Below are positions 12,344 through 24,673 of a stretch of 64,000 bases of DNA, one piece after another. A program made the translations under genes and the position numbers. The stretch's first letter is position 1; every line of letters starts with the position of its first letter. Location: assembly GCA_039583875.1 (NCBI GenBank), contig CM077159.1, positions 2,378,812 to 2,442,811 on the forward strand, written 5' to 3'. The notes beneath the pieces are model-generated. The model was not told the origin of the DNA, made no database searches, and was given only the letters and a program-made list of their open reading frames with translations. This DNA is from Platanthera guangdongensis (lineage: Eukaryota; Streptophyta; Magnoliopsida; Asparagales; Orchidaceae).

Positions 12344-13223
12344 TGTTGGAGTTACCATTGTAATCTAGAAGTGGTCAAACATGTAACCTCACTGCCAACG
12401 CGATATGAGCCTGCAGGGTCGCACACAAGAGATGTGGAGAAGTTGGATGATTGACTGTGTTGGTAAAGGTTACCAATCACCGATCTGAATGAGGTTGTGG
12501 GCAAAGTGTTGCCCTAAAGGATCGTCGGGTTGGGCAAATATTGCCCTGGAGGACTGGTATGTATAGTCGACCGATGGTCGACGAGAATCGTCGAGAATAG
12601 TTCTCTGATTTTCGCCGATCGACGAGAATCGTCGAGAATGGTTCTCTGATTCTCGCCGATCGACGAGAATCGTTAGTCTGATTCTCGACGATCGACGAGA
12701 ATCGTCGACCGCAGGTCGACGGTCGACGAGTAGTCCACCCAGCGTTCGGCGAGAATCGTCGAGTATTGGACTCTGATTCTCGCCGATCCTAGGTGATACT
12801 CGTCGACTGATTCTCGACGAACCTGCTGACTGATTCTCGCCGAACCTGCTAAGTGATTCTCGCCGATTGTCGCCGATTCTCACCGACTGATACTCGCCGA
12901 TTCTGGAACCCTATTTCTGGGTGGTCTGCGGATAGCGATGTTTCTAAGTCTTTTATGCCTTTGGTATAAAAGGGACACTTAGGGTTTTTCGGGATAATAT
13001 ATCTCCTGATCGAATCGAACCCGACGGAAGAGTTCCGTTCTTCGTTCCGCCGATCCCGAATCCCCCTGCCGACGGAAGGGTTCTGCCGCCGCCGTGTTCG
13101 CTCCGTTGACCTCCTTTTCTCCGGCGATCGTCGCTGGTGTTGCTCTTCCTGGCGCGGACCTAGCAGTCCGTGGAATAGCAATGTACGGTCATCGTTCTTC
13201 CCGATCTTCCGTGCGACGGAAAG
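12344..13223 (+). repeat. 3' LTR of Copia B, left part
   Basis: Begins TGTTGGAGTTACC like the 5' LTR. It carries the same U3 array (12563-12908) and TATA box TATAAAAG (12965-12972). It is interrupted after GAAAG (13219-13223) by element C; the remainder is at 24674-24934. Confidence 0.95.
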
Positions 13224-16200
13224 TGTAAGACCCCTCTACCCGGATCCCAAAACACGGCACGAAGAGGGAGTCTTATGCCCGGAACAGCCGCCTTGCGGTA
13301 GCATTAGCACACGGGCTAACCTGTACCACAAGACGCCTATTCCGCCGGCTACAACAATATCAATAAATCATGCCAACCCAACCAAATAAATAAACATCCA
13401 GAAGTCAAATCCACACTAAGTTATACAGTCCAAATACATGAATAATGAGAAGCTAAAACATGCTTCTACAACATATCAGAGTACAGCTAAACATTGCCCA
13501 AACGGGCTACATCAGAGTATCAAATACTAACATCGGTAACTGACGGTATCGACGGCACCGTCACATCAGGCCCTGTCGTCCTGGCCTGGCTGTCCTGCTG
13601 CGTAGTCTGCGGCTGCTCTACCTGCGGCGTGACCTCCTAAAAAGGAAGACGTAGCAACCGTTAGTCGAAACGACTAAGTGGTTTCACATCCGCTCCCCCG
13701 GCGACTCCTCGGCACCGGGCGGAGAAAAGGAACAAGAGTATAGTATATAATAAGTATGCAAGTAAAGGAAGTACAAGCAGGTGGCAAGGTAATGTAAGAG
13801 TAACAACATCATAATCAGCATTTAAGTAAGAGCTACACTAAACTAGCAAGTATAAGTAACAGCAGGAAAGTAACTTAACTTATAAGAATGCCCATACAAA
13901 CTTATAAGTTAAGGATCGGGTTACATAAAAGTAACTCATCGTATAAGAGTGCCCATACAAACTTATACGATGAGGATCTTGTGGTGCAATGATATGAAAT
14001 GCTATGAATGCTATGCAATGACTCACCCATGCACACCCATGCAATTGCTATGTCGACACAGACTATAGTTCCCACTTTTCGAGCAGGTAGCTAACCTCTC
14101 AGGCATCAGCCGCCGTGGCCAGGCGGTGACAGTAGAACGGGCACTTCTACTACTAGGCGGGTATCACACTACTTCACCTAGGCCTCCGTACGCCTCAACG
14201 CTAAGAACACAACAGCGGAGCCCATGCGTACTATGGCCCAGCGGGGTCTTGGGTAGATGTGCACCAAGAACACAGCCCGAACTGGCCTTGCGTGACCCGG
14301 AAGGGGCCTCGGTAGAAAGCACGAGGACACAGCCCAACCGTTCACATGGTCGGAGGGGCCTCGGGACGTGAACATCGAGGACACAGCCCAAACCGACCAA
14401 GTCTAACTGCCAACTCCCGTCGGTGTGACGACTGGCGAGCCCGTAGACCTGCCACACTATCCTTAACCCAGGATTACGACACCGCGTGTCGACTCACACC
14501 ACATGCAATTTCACAACCTCATCATACCATGGAAGGGGCCTCGGAGTGAGCACGAGGACACAGCCCAACCATCCATCCACACCTTACCTCAACATAACCA
14601 AAACAAGTGACGGTCAACACCGCACTTACATCCCTTTACAACACTACCCGTAGGGAGACGACTCTCTAAGTATTGGACTCCTAAATTCAATCCGATATAA
14701 AACATATGCATGGCCATGGGTTACACATCTATATATCATCCCAAGTGATTTCAACATGATCTAAACAAGATTTGCTCTTACGACAACTTACCAAAGTATT
14801 ATCAAATCAATCCAATTAAACATAAGGAAATCAACAGGCCTCAAGCTATTTTGCAATAATAAATTGATTTCTAAAACAGTAAATATTATCATCCATAACA
14901 CTTGGTGGTTAACATAAAATTATTTCTCCAAAATCTAGAATTAATTGCGACATTAGATCCACCAATTTCAAATCCACAACGTATGTAGAGACCCAGAATT
15001 TCAGCGCTGGATTAGCACTGGACAACAACTTCGACCGGCGTTTCCTGAAGTTACAGGAATCCGGTGGAGGCGTGTAACCCCTCGCTGGAAAGATCTTTTC
15101 ATGATCTACAACTTTCATATTCAGGTCACAACCTAGATCTGACAATAACTTACTCGAAATCGGCTTCAAAGTTCACTGCGCACAGAACACAATTTCTGTG
15201 TACAGGAATTGCCGGGCAGCAAACTCGATTAGGTTTTCCCGGGGCCACAGACATCACCTGAAGTCGTGCAACCACTCGTTGGAAAGGTATTTCCAAGGGA
15301 TACAACTTTCGTGTTTAGCCAAAAGCCCAGATCTGCACATATCCTACATAAAAAGGGCCTATAAGATCCCTGCGCGCAGAATACAGATTCTGCGCGCATC
15401 TTAAAGGAAAATGAACGGCATCGGTTCGTCTTCCTTCTCAAGGCGATCGTTCCTAAGTTTTCCAGAAATATTCTCCTCCCTTATTCAACCTCAAAGGCCA
15501 TAAACTTCTCACGAGACCATCCACCCATCGTCATATTGAAGAAAAGGGGAAGGGTTGAAGAGATCTAAAGTCTAGAACACAAGTTCTAACATGGCCTAAC
15601 CTAGAGATCTTCTCCTCTCCATCAAGACTCTCTTGAGTCGATGTCTCTCCTAAGGCATAACTATAGATCTAGCACCAAGAGAGAGGGTAGGAAACTCACA
15701 TTGGCTCCAGCGGTATCACCATTTGTAGCCATGGATCTCGTAGTTCTCCTTGGCGGCATCTTCTCTTTCACGGCGATGGCGGATCTCCTTTGGTAAAACT
15801 TGCTCCTGCAGTTTTCCCTCTCACAGGAGTTCTCACTGGAAATAGGGGAAGAAAAGAGAATGAAAACGGCTAGGGTTTTCTCTCCCCTATATAAGCAAAA
15901 TATGACACGGGTAGGGACACGGCCGTGTCCGTACCCGTGTCCAGCTTCCGCGAAACGGCCGTGGCGGTTTCCATGTCGGTTCAATATTTGACACGGGTAG
16001 GGACACGCCCGTGTCCCGACCCATGTTCACATGACACGGCCGTGTGCCTGGCCGTGTCATTGGCCGTGTACTACTCGGGTTGCATCTCGACACTTCTCAT
16101 CGAGCTCAACTCGACGCACACGGGTAGGGACACGCCCGTGTCACTACCCGTGTTCCCCGCTCGACGCATCTCGACGATTCTCGACGATCTCGACACGGCT

Positions 16201-16498
16201 CGTCGAGCTCAACTCGACGCACACGGGTAGGGACACGCCCGTGTCACTACCCGTGTTCCCCGCTCGACGATTCTCGACGATTCTCGACGATCTCGACACG
16301 GCTCGTCGAGCTCAACTCGACGCACACGGGTAGGGACACAGCCGTGTCACTACCCGTGTCATCTCCCGTGTCACTCTGCACTGATTTCTCCACTTCTCCA
16401 CAAGTGCAGCCCAATTCCCTGCACTTCTCAGGACTTGAGTCAACCCTCCTGAATCAAAACACACACACTAGGGGCCTAGAGCGATTCGGGACGTTACA
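13224..16498 (-). repeat. 3' LTR of Gypsy C
   Basis: In element sense it runs TGTAACGTCCCGAATCG (16498) to GGGGTCTTACA (13224). It duplicates every feature of the 5' LTR: U3 array 15905-16375, TATA near 15887, and the MPPRRTTR initiator exon at 15700-15759. The non-array part of the LTR holds no other supported coding sequence. Confidence 0.97.
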
Positions 16499-16587
16499 AA
16501 TCCTATAAACAAAATAAAAGATTTCGTCCCCGAAATCAGGCTTAGGCTGTGTGGAAAAAAGCTTAACAGGAAATTTATAATACGTTT
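16499..16587 (-). other. Gypsy C 3' end: conserved hairpin, weak polypurine tract
   Basis: GATTTCGGGGACGAAATC on the minus strand (16520-16537) is a hairpin that also precedes the PPT in A and E. The following tract before the LTR is not clearly purine-rich (TTTATAGGATT), so the PPT is degenerate or altered. Confidence 0.6.
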
Positions 16588-19500
16588 TTAAATAAGACTA
16601 CCTTGGGCAAACAACTCCGGGTAGCGTTGCTGCATCAAATCCATTGGCTCCCAGGTGTACTCCTCCTTCCCATGATTCAACCATTGCACCTTCACTAAGG
16701 GGACACTTTTGCGGCGTAATGTTCTTGTTTCGCTGTCAACAATCCGCACCGGCTCTAGTCGCACAGATCTATCCGACGCCACTGCACCATCAGTAGTGGG
16801 AATAAATTGGTCGGGCCGCAATAGTGCTTTTCGAAGCGACGATACATGGAACACGTCGTGAAGATTTTCTAGTTCCGGTGGTAACTCCAACCGATAGGCC
16901 AACGGGCCAATTCTTTCCAATATAGTATAAGGCCCAACATACCTTGGGCTGAGCTTTTTCACTCCCCGCACCCGTGACACTCCATGCATCGGCCGAATCT
17001 TAAGGAACACTTTTTCGCCCACCTGAAACTCCATCATCCGGTGCTTTTTATTGTAATATTTCGCCTGTCGACTTTGAGCCTCCAACATGCAATCCCGTAT
17101 CAATATGACCGCCGCATCAGTATCATCTATGTATTTGTTTCCCAATGCCTTCGGATCTTCATCTTGCACCCAAGACAAGGGAGTCCTGCACCTTCTTCCG
17201 TAAAGGGCTTCATGGGGCGCCATGCCGATGCTCGCCTGATGGCTATTATTATAGGAGAATTCCACCAGGGGCAAGAGCCTTTCCCATGGCCCTCCTCTGT
17301 CCAGCACGCATAACCTCAATAAATCTTCCAGTGTCCTGATGGTCCTTTCAGACTGCCCGTCAGTCTGTGGATGAAATGCGGTACTAAAGGTTAGGCGTGA
17401 GCCCAAATACGCCTGTACCGCCTTCCACTCATTGGATGTAAACCGACCATCCCTATCCGAAACAATTGTCTTGGGCACGCCATGATACCGTACAAATTGC
17501 TCCACAAAAGGCGTACCAAAACATCCACGTGTGCTTCCTTCTTCATTGGAATGAACCGGGCCACCTTTGTTAGTCGATCCACAATAACCCACACCGAATC
17601 ATTCCCGGAGCGGGAACGAGGTAACCCATGAACAAAGTCCATGGAGATATCCTCGAACTTCCATTCGGGGATGGGCAGCGACTGCAACAAACCACCGGGA
17701 CTCCTGCATTCAGCCTTCACTCTTTGGCAAGCTTCGCAATGTGTAACATAGTAGCGAACATCCTTCTTCATTCCCGGCCAACACATGGTCTTCCGCAATC
17801 CGGCATACATCTTAGCAATACCCGGATGCACTGAATATTGAGAGGAATGCGCCTCTCTCAATATATCCTCCCGAATTTTGCCGCCCTTGGGAATATAGAG
17901 TCGGCCACGAAAATAAATGAGGCCGTCTTTGAGTGTGTACTCATCGGTGGTCCCATCTTCAATTGCCTTGATTGCCGGGGCCAAGGCCGCATCCATTCCT
18001 TGCTCCACCCGAATCCGGTCTCGGATATCACAAACTATGCTCATGTTGGCCAAATACTCCGCATACTCTGCCGAAGGATCTTTGAATACTAGAGTAATTT
18101 CCATCTCCTCGATCATCCGAGCCAACTCCATACTCATCAGCCGAGACTCTGGGCTAGAGCCTGACACTTTTCTACTCAAGGCATCGGCTACCGAGTTCGC
18201 TTTCCCGGGGTGGTAGTTCATGGTGAACTCATAGTCGCATAGAAATTCCAACCACCGCCGTTGTCTCAGGTTCAACTCCTTCTGAGTGTGAACATACTTC
18301 AAGTTTTTGTGATCGGAAAAGATCTCGCAGTGCACGCCATATAAATAATGTCTCCAGACCTTCAAAGCGAACACCACTGCTCCCAACTCCAAATCATGAA
18401 CCGGGTAATTGATTTCATGTTTCTTTAACTGCCTTGAAGCATAAGCGATCACATGCCCGTGCTGCATCAGCACCGCTCCCATCCCTTGGTATGATGCGTC
18501 CGTGTAAACTTGGAATCCTTCCTTCCCAGACGGTAGTGCAAGGATGGGGGCGGAGGTAAGCCTATCTTTCAATTCTTGAAATGCCGCCTCACATTGAGGT
18601 GTCCACTCAAATGGCACACCCTTCTTCGTCAAGGAGGTAAGGGGAAGGGCAATCTTGGAATATCCTTTCACGAACTTGCGGTAGTACCCAGCAAGTCCAA
18701 GAAAGCTTTGTACATCGGCCGCCGACTTCAAGGGCGACCACTCCTTCACGGCCCGCACCTTAGCTGGATCCACTGCTAATCCTGCTCCACTGATCACATG
18801 CCCCAAGAAGGCAACCTCCTTAAGCCAGAATTCACACTTGCTAAACTTGGCATACAAGGCGTGCTCCTTCAATTTCTTCAAAACTAGGGTCAGGCGCTCG
18901 ACATGCTCCTCCTCCGTCTTTGAGTAGACTAAGATGTCGTCGATGAAAACGATGACGAAGATGTCCAAGTATGGTTCAAACACCTTGTTCATCAGGCTCA
19001 TGAATGCCGAAGGTGCATTCGTGAGCCCAAACAGCATTACTGTGAACTCATACAAACCATATCTCGAACTGAAGGCTGTTTTCTGAATATCCCCCTCTTG
19101 TATCCTCAACTGATAGTATCCGGAGCGCAAGTCTAGTTTAGAGAACCAATGTGCTCCCACTAATTGATCGAACAACTCGTCGATCCGAGGTAGCGGATAA
19201 GTGTTCCGCACCGTTAATCGATTGAGTTCCCGATAATCTATGCACAATCGCAGGGTTCCATCCTTCTTCTTTACGAATAACACGGGGGCACCCCATGGTG
19301 ATGAACTGGGGCGAACGAACCCTGAATCTACTAGTTCTTGTAGTTGAACTCTAAACTCCGCGAGTTCTTTCGGGGCCATTCTGTACGGAGTCTTAGATAC
19401 AGGCTTGGCACCTGGTACTAAATTAATCTGGAAATCGACCTCTCTATGCGGTGGTAATCCTGGTAGCTTCTCAGGAAATACCTCGGGAAAATCCCGCACA

Positions 19501-19978
19501 ACCCGTACATCCTTTAATTCCAACGCTTCCTCCTTCAACTCGAACCAGATCATGAAGACCTCGTCCCCCTTCATATGAGCTTTTACAACCTGGACGGAAG
19601 ATAACATCATTCGAGGAGCGAAGCCAATACCTTGGAAGATGACGTCAGAGTCTCCATGTCTCAAATAGATCCGCTTCTCTGCGCAGTCGATCCTTGCGAA
19701 GTGCCAATCGAGCCATGCCATGACCAAAATGATGTCAAACTCCGGCATTCTCAGAACCGTGGCCGGTGTATCAAAGGCCTTCCCATCAATAAATAACTCC
19801 AACTCGCACTTGGCGGTCGCGATCATCTCTGAGCCGTCCGGAAGGCATACACGTCGGGCTATTCCCGTGAAGTACTGAACATCCCCCACGTCTTTTATGA
19901 AATCCTCGGACACAAAAGAGTGTGAGGCACCGGTATCGAACAGCGCATAGGCCGTCTTCCCGCCAATAATCACGGTGC
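16588..19978 (-). pseudogene. pol: Gypsy C pol (PR-RT-RNase H-IN-chromodomain), one frameshift
   Basis: Starting after the predicted acceptor at 19979, the frame reads protease ([10 protein letters not shown], active D about residue 13 of the open frame), RT (CIDYRELN about 244-251, catalytic FIDD about 343-346), RNase H ([14 protein letters not shown] about 490) and the integrase zinc finger (HPGIAKMY...HCEACQ about 720-757). Near 17515 the frame shifts. The second frame (17592 down to 16588) carries the rest of the integrase ([18 protein letters not shown]), the GPY/F-type linker and a chromodomain ([17 protein letters not shown]). Apart from the frameshift no stop is seen. No ATG exists at its start, which fits expression by splicing from gag. 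The RT motif MLFGLTNAP has L in place of the usual P. Confidence 0.93.
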
Positions 19979-20073
19979 CTAAGTGCCAACGACCAAAACT
20001 TATTGCTAGTGTCTAATAAGTTCTATTCAATTCATGTTAAACCATGCAAATATGTAAACTAATTAAATCATAC
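19979..20073 (-). other. predicted 95-nt intron between C gag and pol
   Basis: On the minus strand GCAG|GTATGATTTAATTAG starts the intron and CACTTAG|GCACCG ends it. Phase 1 splicing joins DVIAG to TVIIGGK, immediately before the protease. The intron is AT-rich and contains the gag stop codon, so retention gives Gag alone. It is at the same place and in the same phase as the introns of A and A2. This is inference from sequence; no transcript data are available here. Confidence 0.7.
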
Positions 20074-21199
20074 CTGCAATCACATCTGGTGGGTTCCGTT
20101 CCTGCGTCATGTCAAGCGCGTACACCTGATCCCGGACCGGTCCAGGGTTTCCTCTTGGCGGTCCTCGTCCTCGACCACGCATATATCCCCGTGCTCGTGG
20201 AGCTGGTGGAGGGAGAGCAGGAGGGAGAGCAGGAGGGAGAGCAGGAGGGACGTTCCCATATAGCTGCGGGCAAAAACGTCGGATGTGGCCCGGCTGGTTG
20301 CACTCGAAGCACACCAGACCACGACGCCCTTCAGGTTGTTGAAATCGCTGAGGCTGTGGGGGTGGAGGCAACGCAGGCGGCTGCGGAACTGGATGCTCCA
20401 CCCTATAGTTTCGGTGGACACGCCCGCCACCTCTTTGATAACCTCTTCCTCCTCTGAAGTCTCGCCTCCTTCTATTCCATGGGCCGGCTTCCATCACGTC
20501 CTCCGCAGGCCTCTTACTACATCCCATGTGGTCCGCCTCCAATCTTTTCGCCATATCAATGATCTCCGCCAAGCTACCATCCGCTATAAACAAAAGGGAC
20601 TACCTTAGGGGATCTCGCAGCCCTTTATAGAAGCGCTTGGCATAACCTCTGTCATCCAACTCATAAGAGTCCGCAAACCTTGCGAGATGCTGGAATTCCC
20701 GCTGATATTCTGTGACCGACTTTGATCCCTGCTTTAGTAGAAGGAACCTCTGCTCAAGCTCATCTCGGGCCGATGTAGGGATAAAGTGCTCCAAGAAAAC
20801 ACCCGAGAATTCACTCCAACTTATCTCTGTGTAGATCCGGCCTTGGAAGGTAGAGCCCATGAGGGACTTCCACCACCTCTTCGCTTGTAAGTCCAAGACG
20901 GACACTGCCAATGTCACTGCCATGTTGGCTGGGCAACGGATACCGGCCAACAACTCCTGTATCGTGTCTAGCCATTCCTCTGTACGTACGGCTGACTCCG
21001 TCCCAAGGTAGACGGGAGGGGAGAGAGCCCGGAAGGTGCTCAGCCAGTTGGAGCTCGGGGCCTGTTGTTGCACGGGAGCCTGCTGTGCCTTAAAAGCATC
21101 AAGAATGGCGGTGAGCGTCTGCCCCAACTCAGACTGTTCGAACTGAGTGGGTATGGGAGGGGTAGGAGTGCCCCCCATCGGCTCAACATGCAGTGGAAT
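20074..21199 (-). pseudogene. gag: Gypsy C gag, main exon, with one amber codon
   Basis: The frame runs from the predicted acceptor GTGTAG (21200-21205) through IPLHVEPMGGTPTPP, a Retrotrans_gag capsid domain (LGTESAVRTEEWLDTIQ ... FYKGLRDPLR), a TAG stop at 20600-20602, then LLFIADGSLAEIIDMAKRLE, an Arg/Gly-rich part and a CCHC knuckle (CFECNQPGHIRRFC, near 20275-20316). A 12-base repeat near 20212-20252 encodes PPAL several times. The stop is in frame and is the only lesion. The first ATG in the frame is at 21178, but an LTR-encoded exon (23870-23929) joins in phase 0. Confidence 0.88.
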
Positions 21200-23869
21200 C
21201 TACACGTACACGACAAATTTGTGGTCAGGTTGGCTAAACTTAAGGTCTAAGTTGGACAAACTTAATGTGAATTACATATGGGCACACCACTGCTTCCGCT
21301 AAGTCAGTTTGTCCCCAAACTGACTAACCAAACGGGGGTGGCACCATTGTTGAATGACTTCGTAGTTGAGGATCGTGGCTAACTGATACCATTTGTAAGA
21401 CCCCTCCACCCGGATCCCAAAACACGGCACGAAGAGGGAGTCTTATGCCCGGAACAGCCGCCTTGCGGTAGCATTAGCACACGGGCTAACCTGTACCACA
21501 AGACGCCTATTCCGCCGGCTACAACAATATCAATAAATCATGCCAACCCAACCAAATAAATAAACATCCAGAAGTCAAATCCACACTAAGTTATACAGTC
21601 CAAATACATGAATAATGAGAAGCTAAAACATGCTTCTACAACATATCAGAGTACAGCTAAACATTGTCCAAACGGGCTACATCAGAGTATCAAATACTAA
21701 CATCGGTAACTGACGGTATCGACGGCACCGTCACATCAGGCCCTGTCGTCCTGGCTTGGCTGTCCTGCTGCGTAGTCTGCGGCTGCTCTACCTGCGGCGT
21801 GACCTCCTAAAAAGGAAGACGTAGCAACCGTTAGTCGAAACGACTAAGTGGTTTCACATCCGCTCCCCCGGCGACTCCTCGGCACCGGGCGGAGAAAAGG
21901 AACAAGAGTATAGTATATAATAAGTATGCAAGTAAAGGAAGTACAAGCAGGTGGCAAGGTAATGTAAGAGTAACAACATCATAATCAGCATTTAAGTAAG
22001 AGCTACACTAAACTAGCAAGTATAAGTAACAGCAGGAAAGTAACTTAACTTATAAGAATGCCCATACAAACTTATAAGTTAAGGATCGGGTTACATAAAA
22101 GTAACTCATCGTATAAGAGTGCCCATACAAACTTATACGATGAGGATCTTGTGGTGCAATGATATGAAATGCTATGAATGCTATGCAATGACTCACCCAT
22201 GCACACCCATGCAATTGCTATGTCGACACAGACTATAGTTCCCACTTTTCGAGCAGGTAGCTAACCTCTCAGGCATCAGCCGCCGTGGCCAGGCGGTGAC
22301 AGTAGAACGGGCACTTCTACTACTAGGCGGGTATCACACTACTTCACCTAGGCCTCCGTACGCCTCAACGCTAAGAACACAACAGCGGAGCCCATGCGTA
22401 CTATGGCCCAGCGGGGTCTTGGGTAGATGTGCACCAAGAACACAGCCCGAACTGGCCTTGCGTGACCCGGAAGGGGCCTCGGAAGAAAGCACGAGGACAC
22501 AGCCCAACCGTTCACATGGTCGGAGGGGCCTCGGGACGTGCACACCGAGGACACAGCCCAAACCGACCAAGTCTAACTGCCAACTCCCGTCGGTGTGACG
22601 ACTGGCGAGCCCGTAGACCTGCCACACTATCCTTAACCCAGGATTACGACACCGCGTGTCGACTCACACCACATGCAATTTCACAACCTCATCATACCAT
22701 GGAAGGGGCCTCGGAGTGAGCACGAGGACACAGCCCAACCATCCATCCACACCTTACCTCAACATAACCAAAACAAGTGACGGTCAATACCGCACTTACA
22801 TCCCTTTACAACACTACCCGTAGGGAGACGACTCTCTAAGTATTGGACTCCTAAATTCAATCCGATATAAAACATATGCATGGCCATGGGTTACCCATCT
22901 ATATATCATCCCAAGTGATTTCAACATGATCTAAACAAGATTTGCTCTTACGACAACTTACCGAAGTATTATCAAATCAATCCAATTAAACATAAGGAAA
23001 TCAACAGGCCTCAAGCTATTTTGCAATAATAAATTGATTTCTAAAACAGTAAATATTATCATCCATAACACTTGGTGGTTAACATAAAATTATTTCTCCA
23101 AAATCTAGAATTAATTGCGACATTAGATCCACCAATTTCAAATCCACAACGTATGTAGAGACCCAGAATTTCAGCGCAGGATTAGCACTGGACAGCAACT
23201 TCGACCGGCGTTTCCTGAAGTTACAGGAATCCGGTGGAGGCGTGTAACCCCTCGCTGGAAAGATCTTTTCATGATCTACAACTTTCATATTCAGGTCACA
23301 ACCCAGATCTGACAATAACTTACTCGAAATCGGCTTCAAAGTTCACTGCGCACAGAACACAATTTCTGTGTACAGGAATTGCCGGGCAGCAAACTCGATT
23401 AGGTTTTCCCGGGGCCACAGACATCACCTGAAGTCGTGCAACCACTCGTTGGAAAGGTATTTCCAAGGGCTACAACTTTCGTGTTTAGCCAAAAGCCCAG
23501 ATCTGCACATATCCTACATAAAAAGGGCCTATAAGATCGCTGCGCGCAGAATACAGATTCTGCGCGCATCTTAAAGGAAAATGAACGGCATCGGTTCGTC
23601 TTCCTCCTCAAGGCGATCGTTCCTAAGTTTTCCAGAAATATTCTCCTCCCTTATTCAACCTCAAAGGCCATAAACTCCTCACGAGACCATCCACCCATCG
23701 TCATATTGAAGAAAAGGGGAAGGGTTGAAGAGATCTAAAGTCTAGAACACAAGTTCTAACATGGCCTAACCTAGAGATCTTCTCCTCTCCATCAAGACTC
23801 TCTTGAGTCGATGTCTCTCCTAAGGCATAACTATAGATCTAGCACCAAGGGAGAGGGTAGGAAACTCAC
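21200..23869 (-). other. predicted first intron of C, spanning U5, PBS and leader
   Basis: Donor GCCAAT|GTGAGT (GT at 23869-23868) is a consensus 5' splice site; acceptor GTGTAG ends at 21200. It joins codons in phase 0 (AGAN to IPLHVEP). Length is about 2.67 kb. A second acceptor, GAG at 21182-21183, would also keep phase. Confidence 0.6.
21380..21393 (-). other. primer-binding site of Gypsy C
   Basis: Minus strand: LTR end TCTTACA (21394), then AAATGGTATCAGTT, an initiator-Met tRNA type PBS separated from the LTR by about three bases. The leader (21200-21379) has no supported gene and lies in the predicted first intron. Confidence 0.85.
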
Positions 23870-23929
23870 ATTGGCTCCAGCGGTATCACCATTTCTAGCC
23901 ATGGATCTCGTAGTTCTCCTTGGCGGCAT
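23870..23929 (-). CDS. gag: predicted LTR-encoded initiator exon of C gag (20 codons)
   Basis: ATG at 23929-23927 opens MPPRRTTRSMARNGDTAGAN and the frame reaches a GTGAGT donor. It lies about 130 bases after a TATA-like box. The 3' LTR copy (15700-15759) encodes the same peptide except ATNG for ARNG. The basic MPPRR start is what is expected at the N-terminus of a Gypsy Gag, and the analogous exons of A and E read MAPKR. Without splicing the frame runs into intron sequence (VSFLPS...). Confidence 0.65.
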
Positions 23930-24053
23930 CTTCTCTTTCACGGCGATGGCGGATCTCCTTTGGTAAAACTTGCTCCTGCAGTTTTCCCTCTCACAGGAGT
24001 TCTCACTGGAAATAGGGGAAGAAAAGAGAATGAAAACGGCTAGGGTTTTCTCT

Positions 24054-24066
24054 CCCCTATATAAGC
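24054..24066 (-). promoter_or_regulatory. TATA-like box of C 5' LTR
   Basis: Minus strand GCTTATATAGGGGAG, followed about 15 bases on by AAAACCCTAGCCG, a common plant transcription-start context. It sits directly downstream of the inverted-repeat array. The 3' LTR copy is near 15884-15896. Confidence 0.6.
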
Positions 24067-24069
24067 AAA

Positions 24070-24545
24070 ATATGACACGGGTAGGGACACGGCCGTGTCC
24101 GTACCCGTGTCCAGCTTCCGCGAAACGGCCGTGGCGGTTTCCATGTCGGTTCAATGTTTGACACGGGTAGGGACACGCCCGTGTCCCGACCCGTGTTCAC
24201 ATGACACGGCCGTGTGCCTGGCCGTGTCATTGGCCGTGTACTACTCGGGTTGCATCTCGACACTTCTCGTCGAGCTCAACTCGACGCACACGGGTAGGGA
24301 CACGCCCGTGTCACTACCCCTGTTCCCCGCTCGACGCATCTCGACGATTCTCGACGATCTCGACACGGCTCGTCGAGCTCAACTCGACGCACACGGGTAG
24401 GGACACGCCCGTGTCACTACCCGTGTTCCCCGCTCGACGATTCTCGACGATTCTCGACGATCTCGACACGGCTCGTCGAGCTCAACTCGACGCACACGGG
24501 TAGGGACACGGCCGTGTCACTACCCGTGTCATCTCCCGTGTCACT
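24070..24545 (-). repeat. U3 inverted-repeat array of C 5' LTR
   Basis: Tandem units of roughly 100 bases pair ACACGGGTAG with CTACCCGTGT around a core that reads GACACGGGCGTGTC in element sense. They alternate with TCGACGA/TCGTCGAGCTC segments. The 3' LTR copy is at 15900-16375. Confidence 0.85.
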
Positions 24546-24673
24546 CTGCACTGATTTCTCCACTTCTCCACAAGTGCAGCCCAATTCCCTGCACTTCTCA
24601 GGACTTGAGTCAACCCTCCTGAATCAAAACACACACACTAGGGGCCTAGAGCGATTCAGGACGTTACAGAAAG

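Larger units (their letters stand above)
13224..24668 (-). mobile_element. Gypsy element C (chromovirus), inserted in B's 3' LTR
   Basis: A complete minus-strand element with a perfect TSD GAAAG (13219-13223 and 24669-24673). Both LTRs are exactly 3275 bp (13224-16498 and 21394-24668) and differ at only about two dozen positions by eye (0.7%), so it is young. Order on the minus strand: 5' LTR with initiator exon, PBS, gag, intron, pol with chromodomain, 3' LTR. One amber codon in gag and one frameshift in pol make this copy defective. Confidence 0.97.
21394..24668 (-). repeat. 5' LTR of Gypsy C
   Basis: 3275 bp, TG...CA, next to the PBS at 21393. In element sense it holds the U3 inverted-repeat array (24545 down to 24070), a TATA-like box, a leader of about 130 nt and the predicted initiator exon (23929-23870). 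The remaining U5-side sequence down to 21394 falls in the predicted intron. Confidence 0.97.

Noticed and set aside
12470..12883. 137-aa minus ORF in B's 3' LTR
   Set aside because: It covers the TCTCGCCGA array and is a low-complexity shadow.
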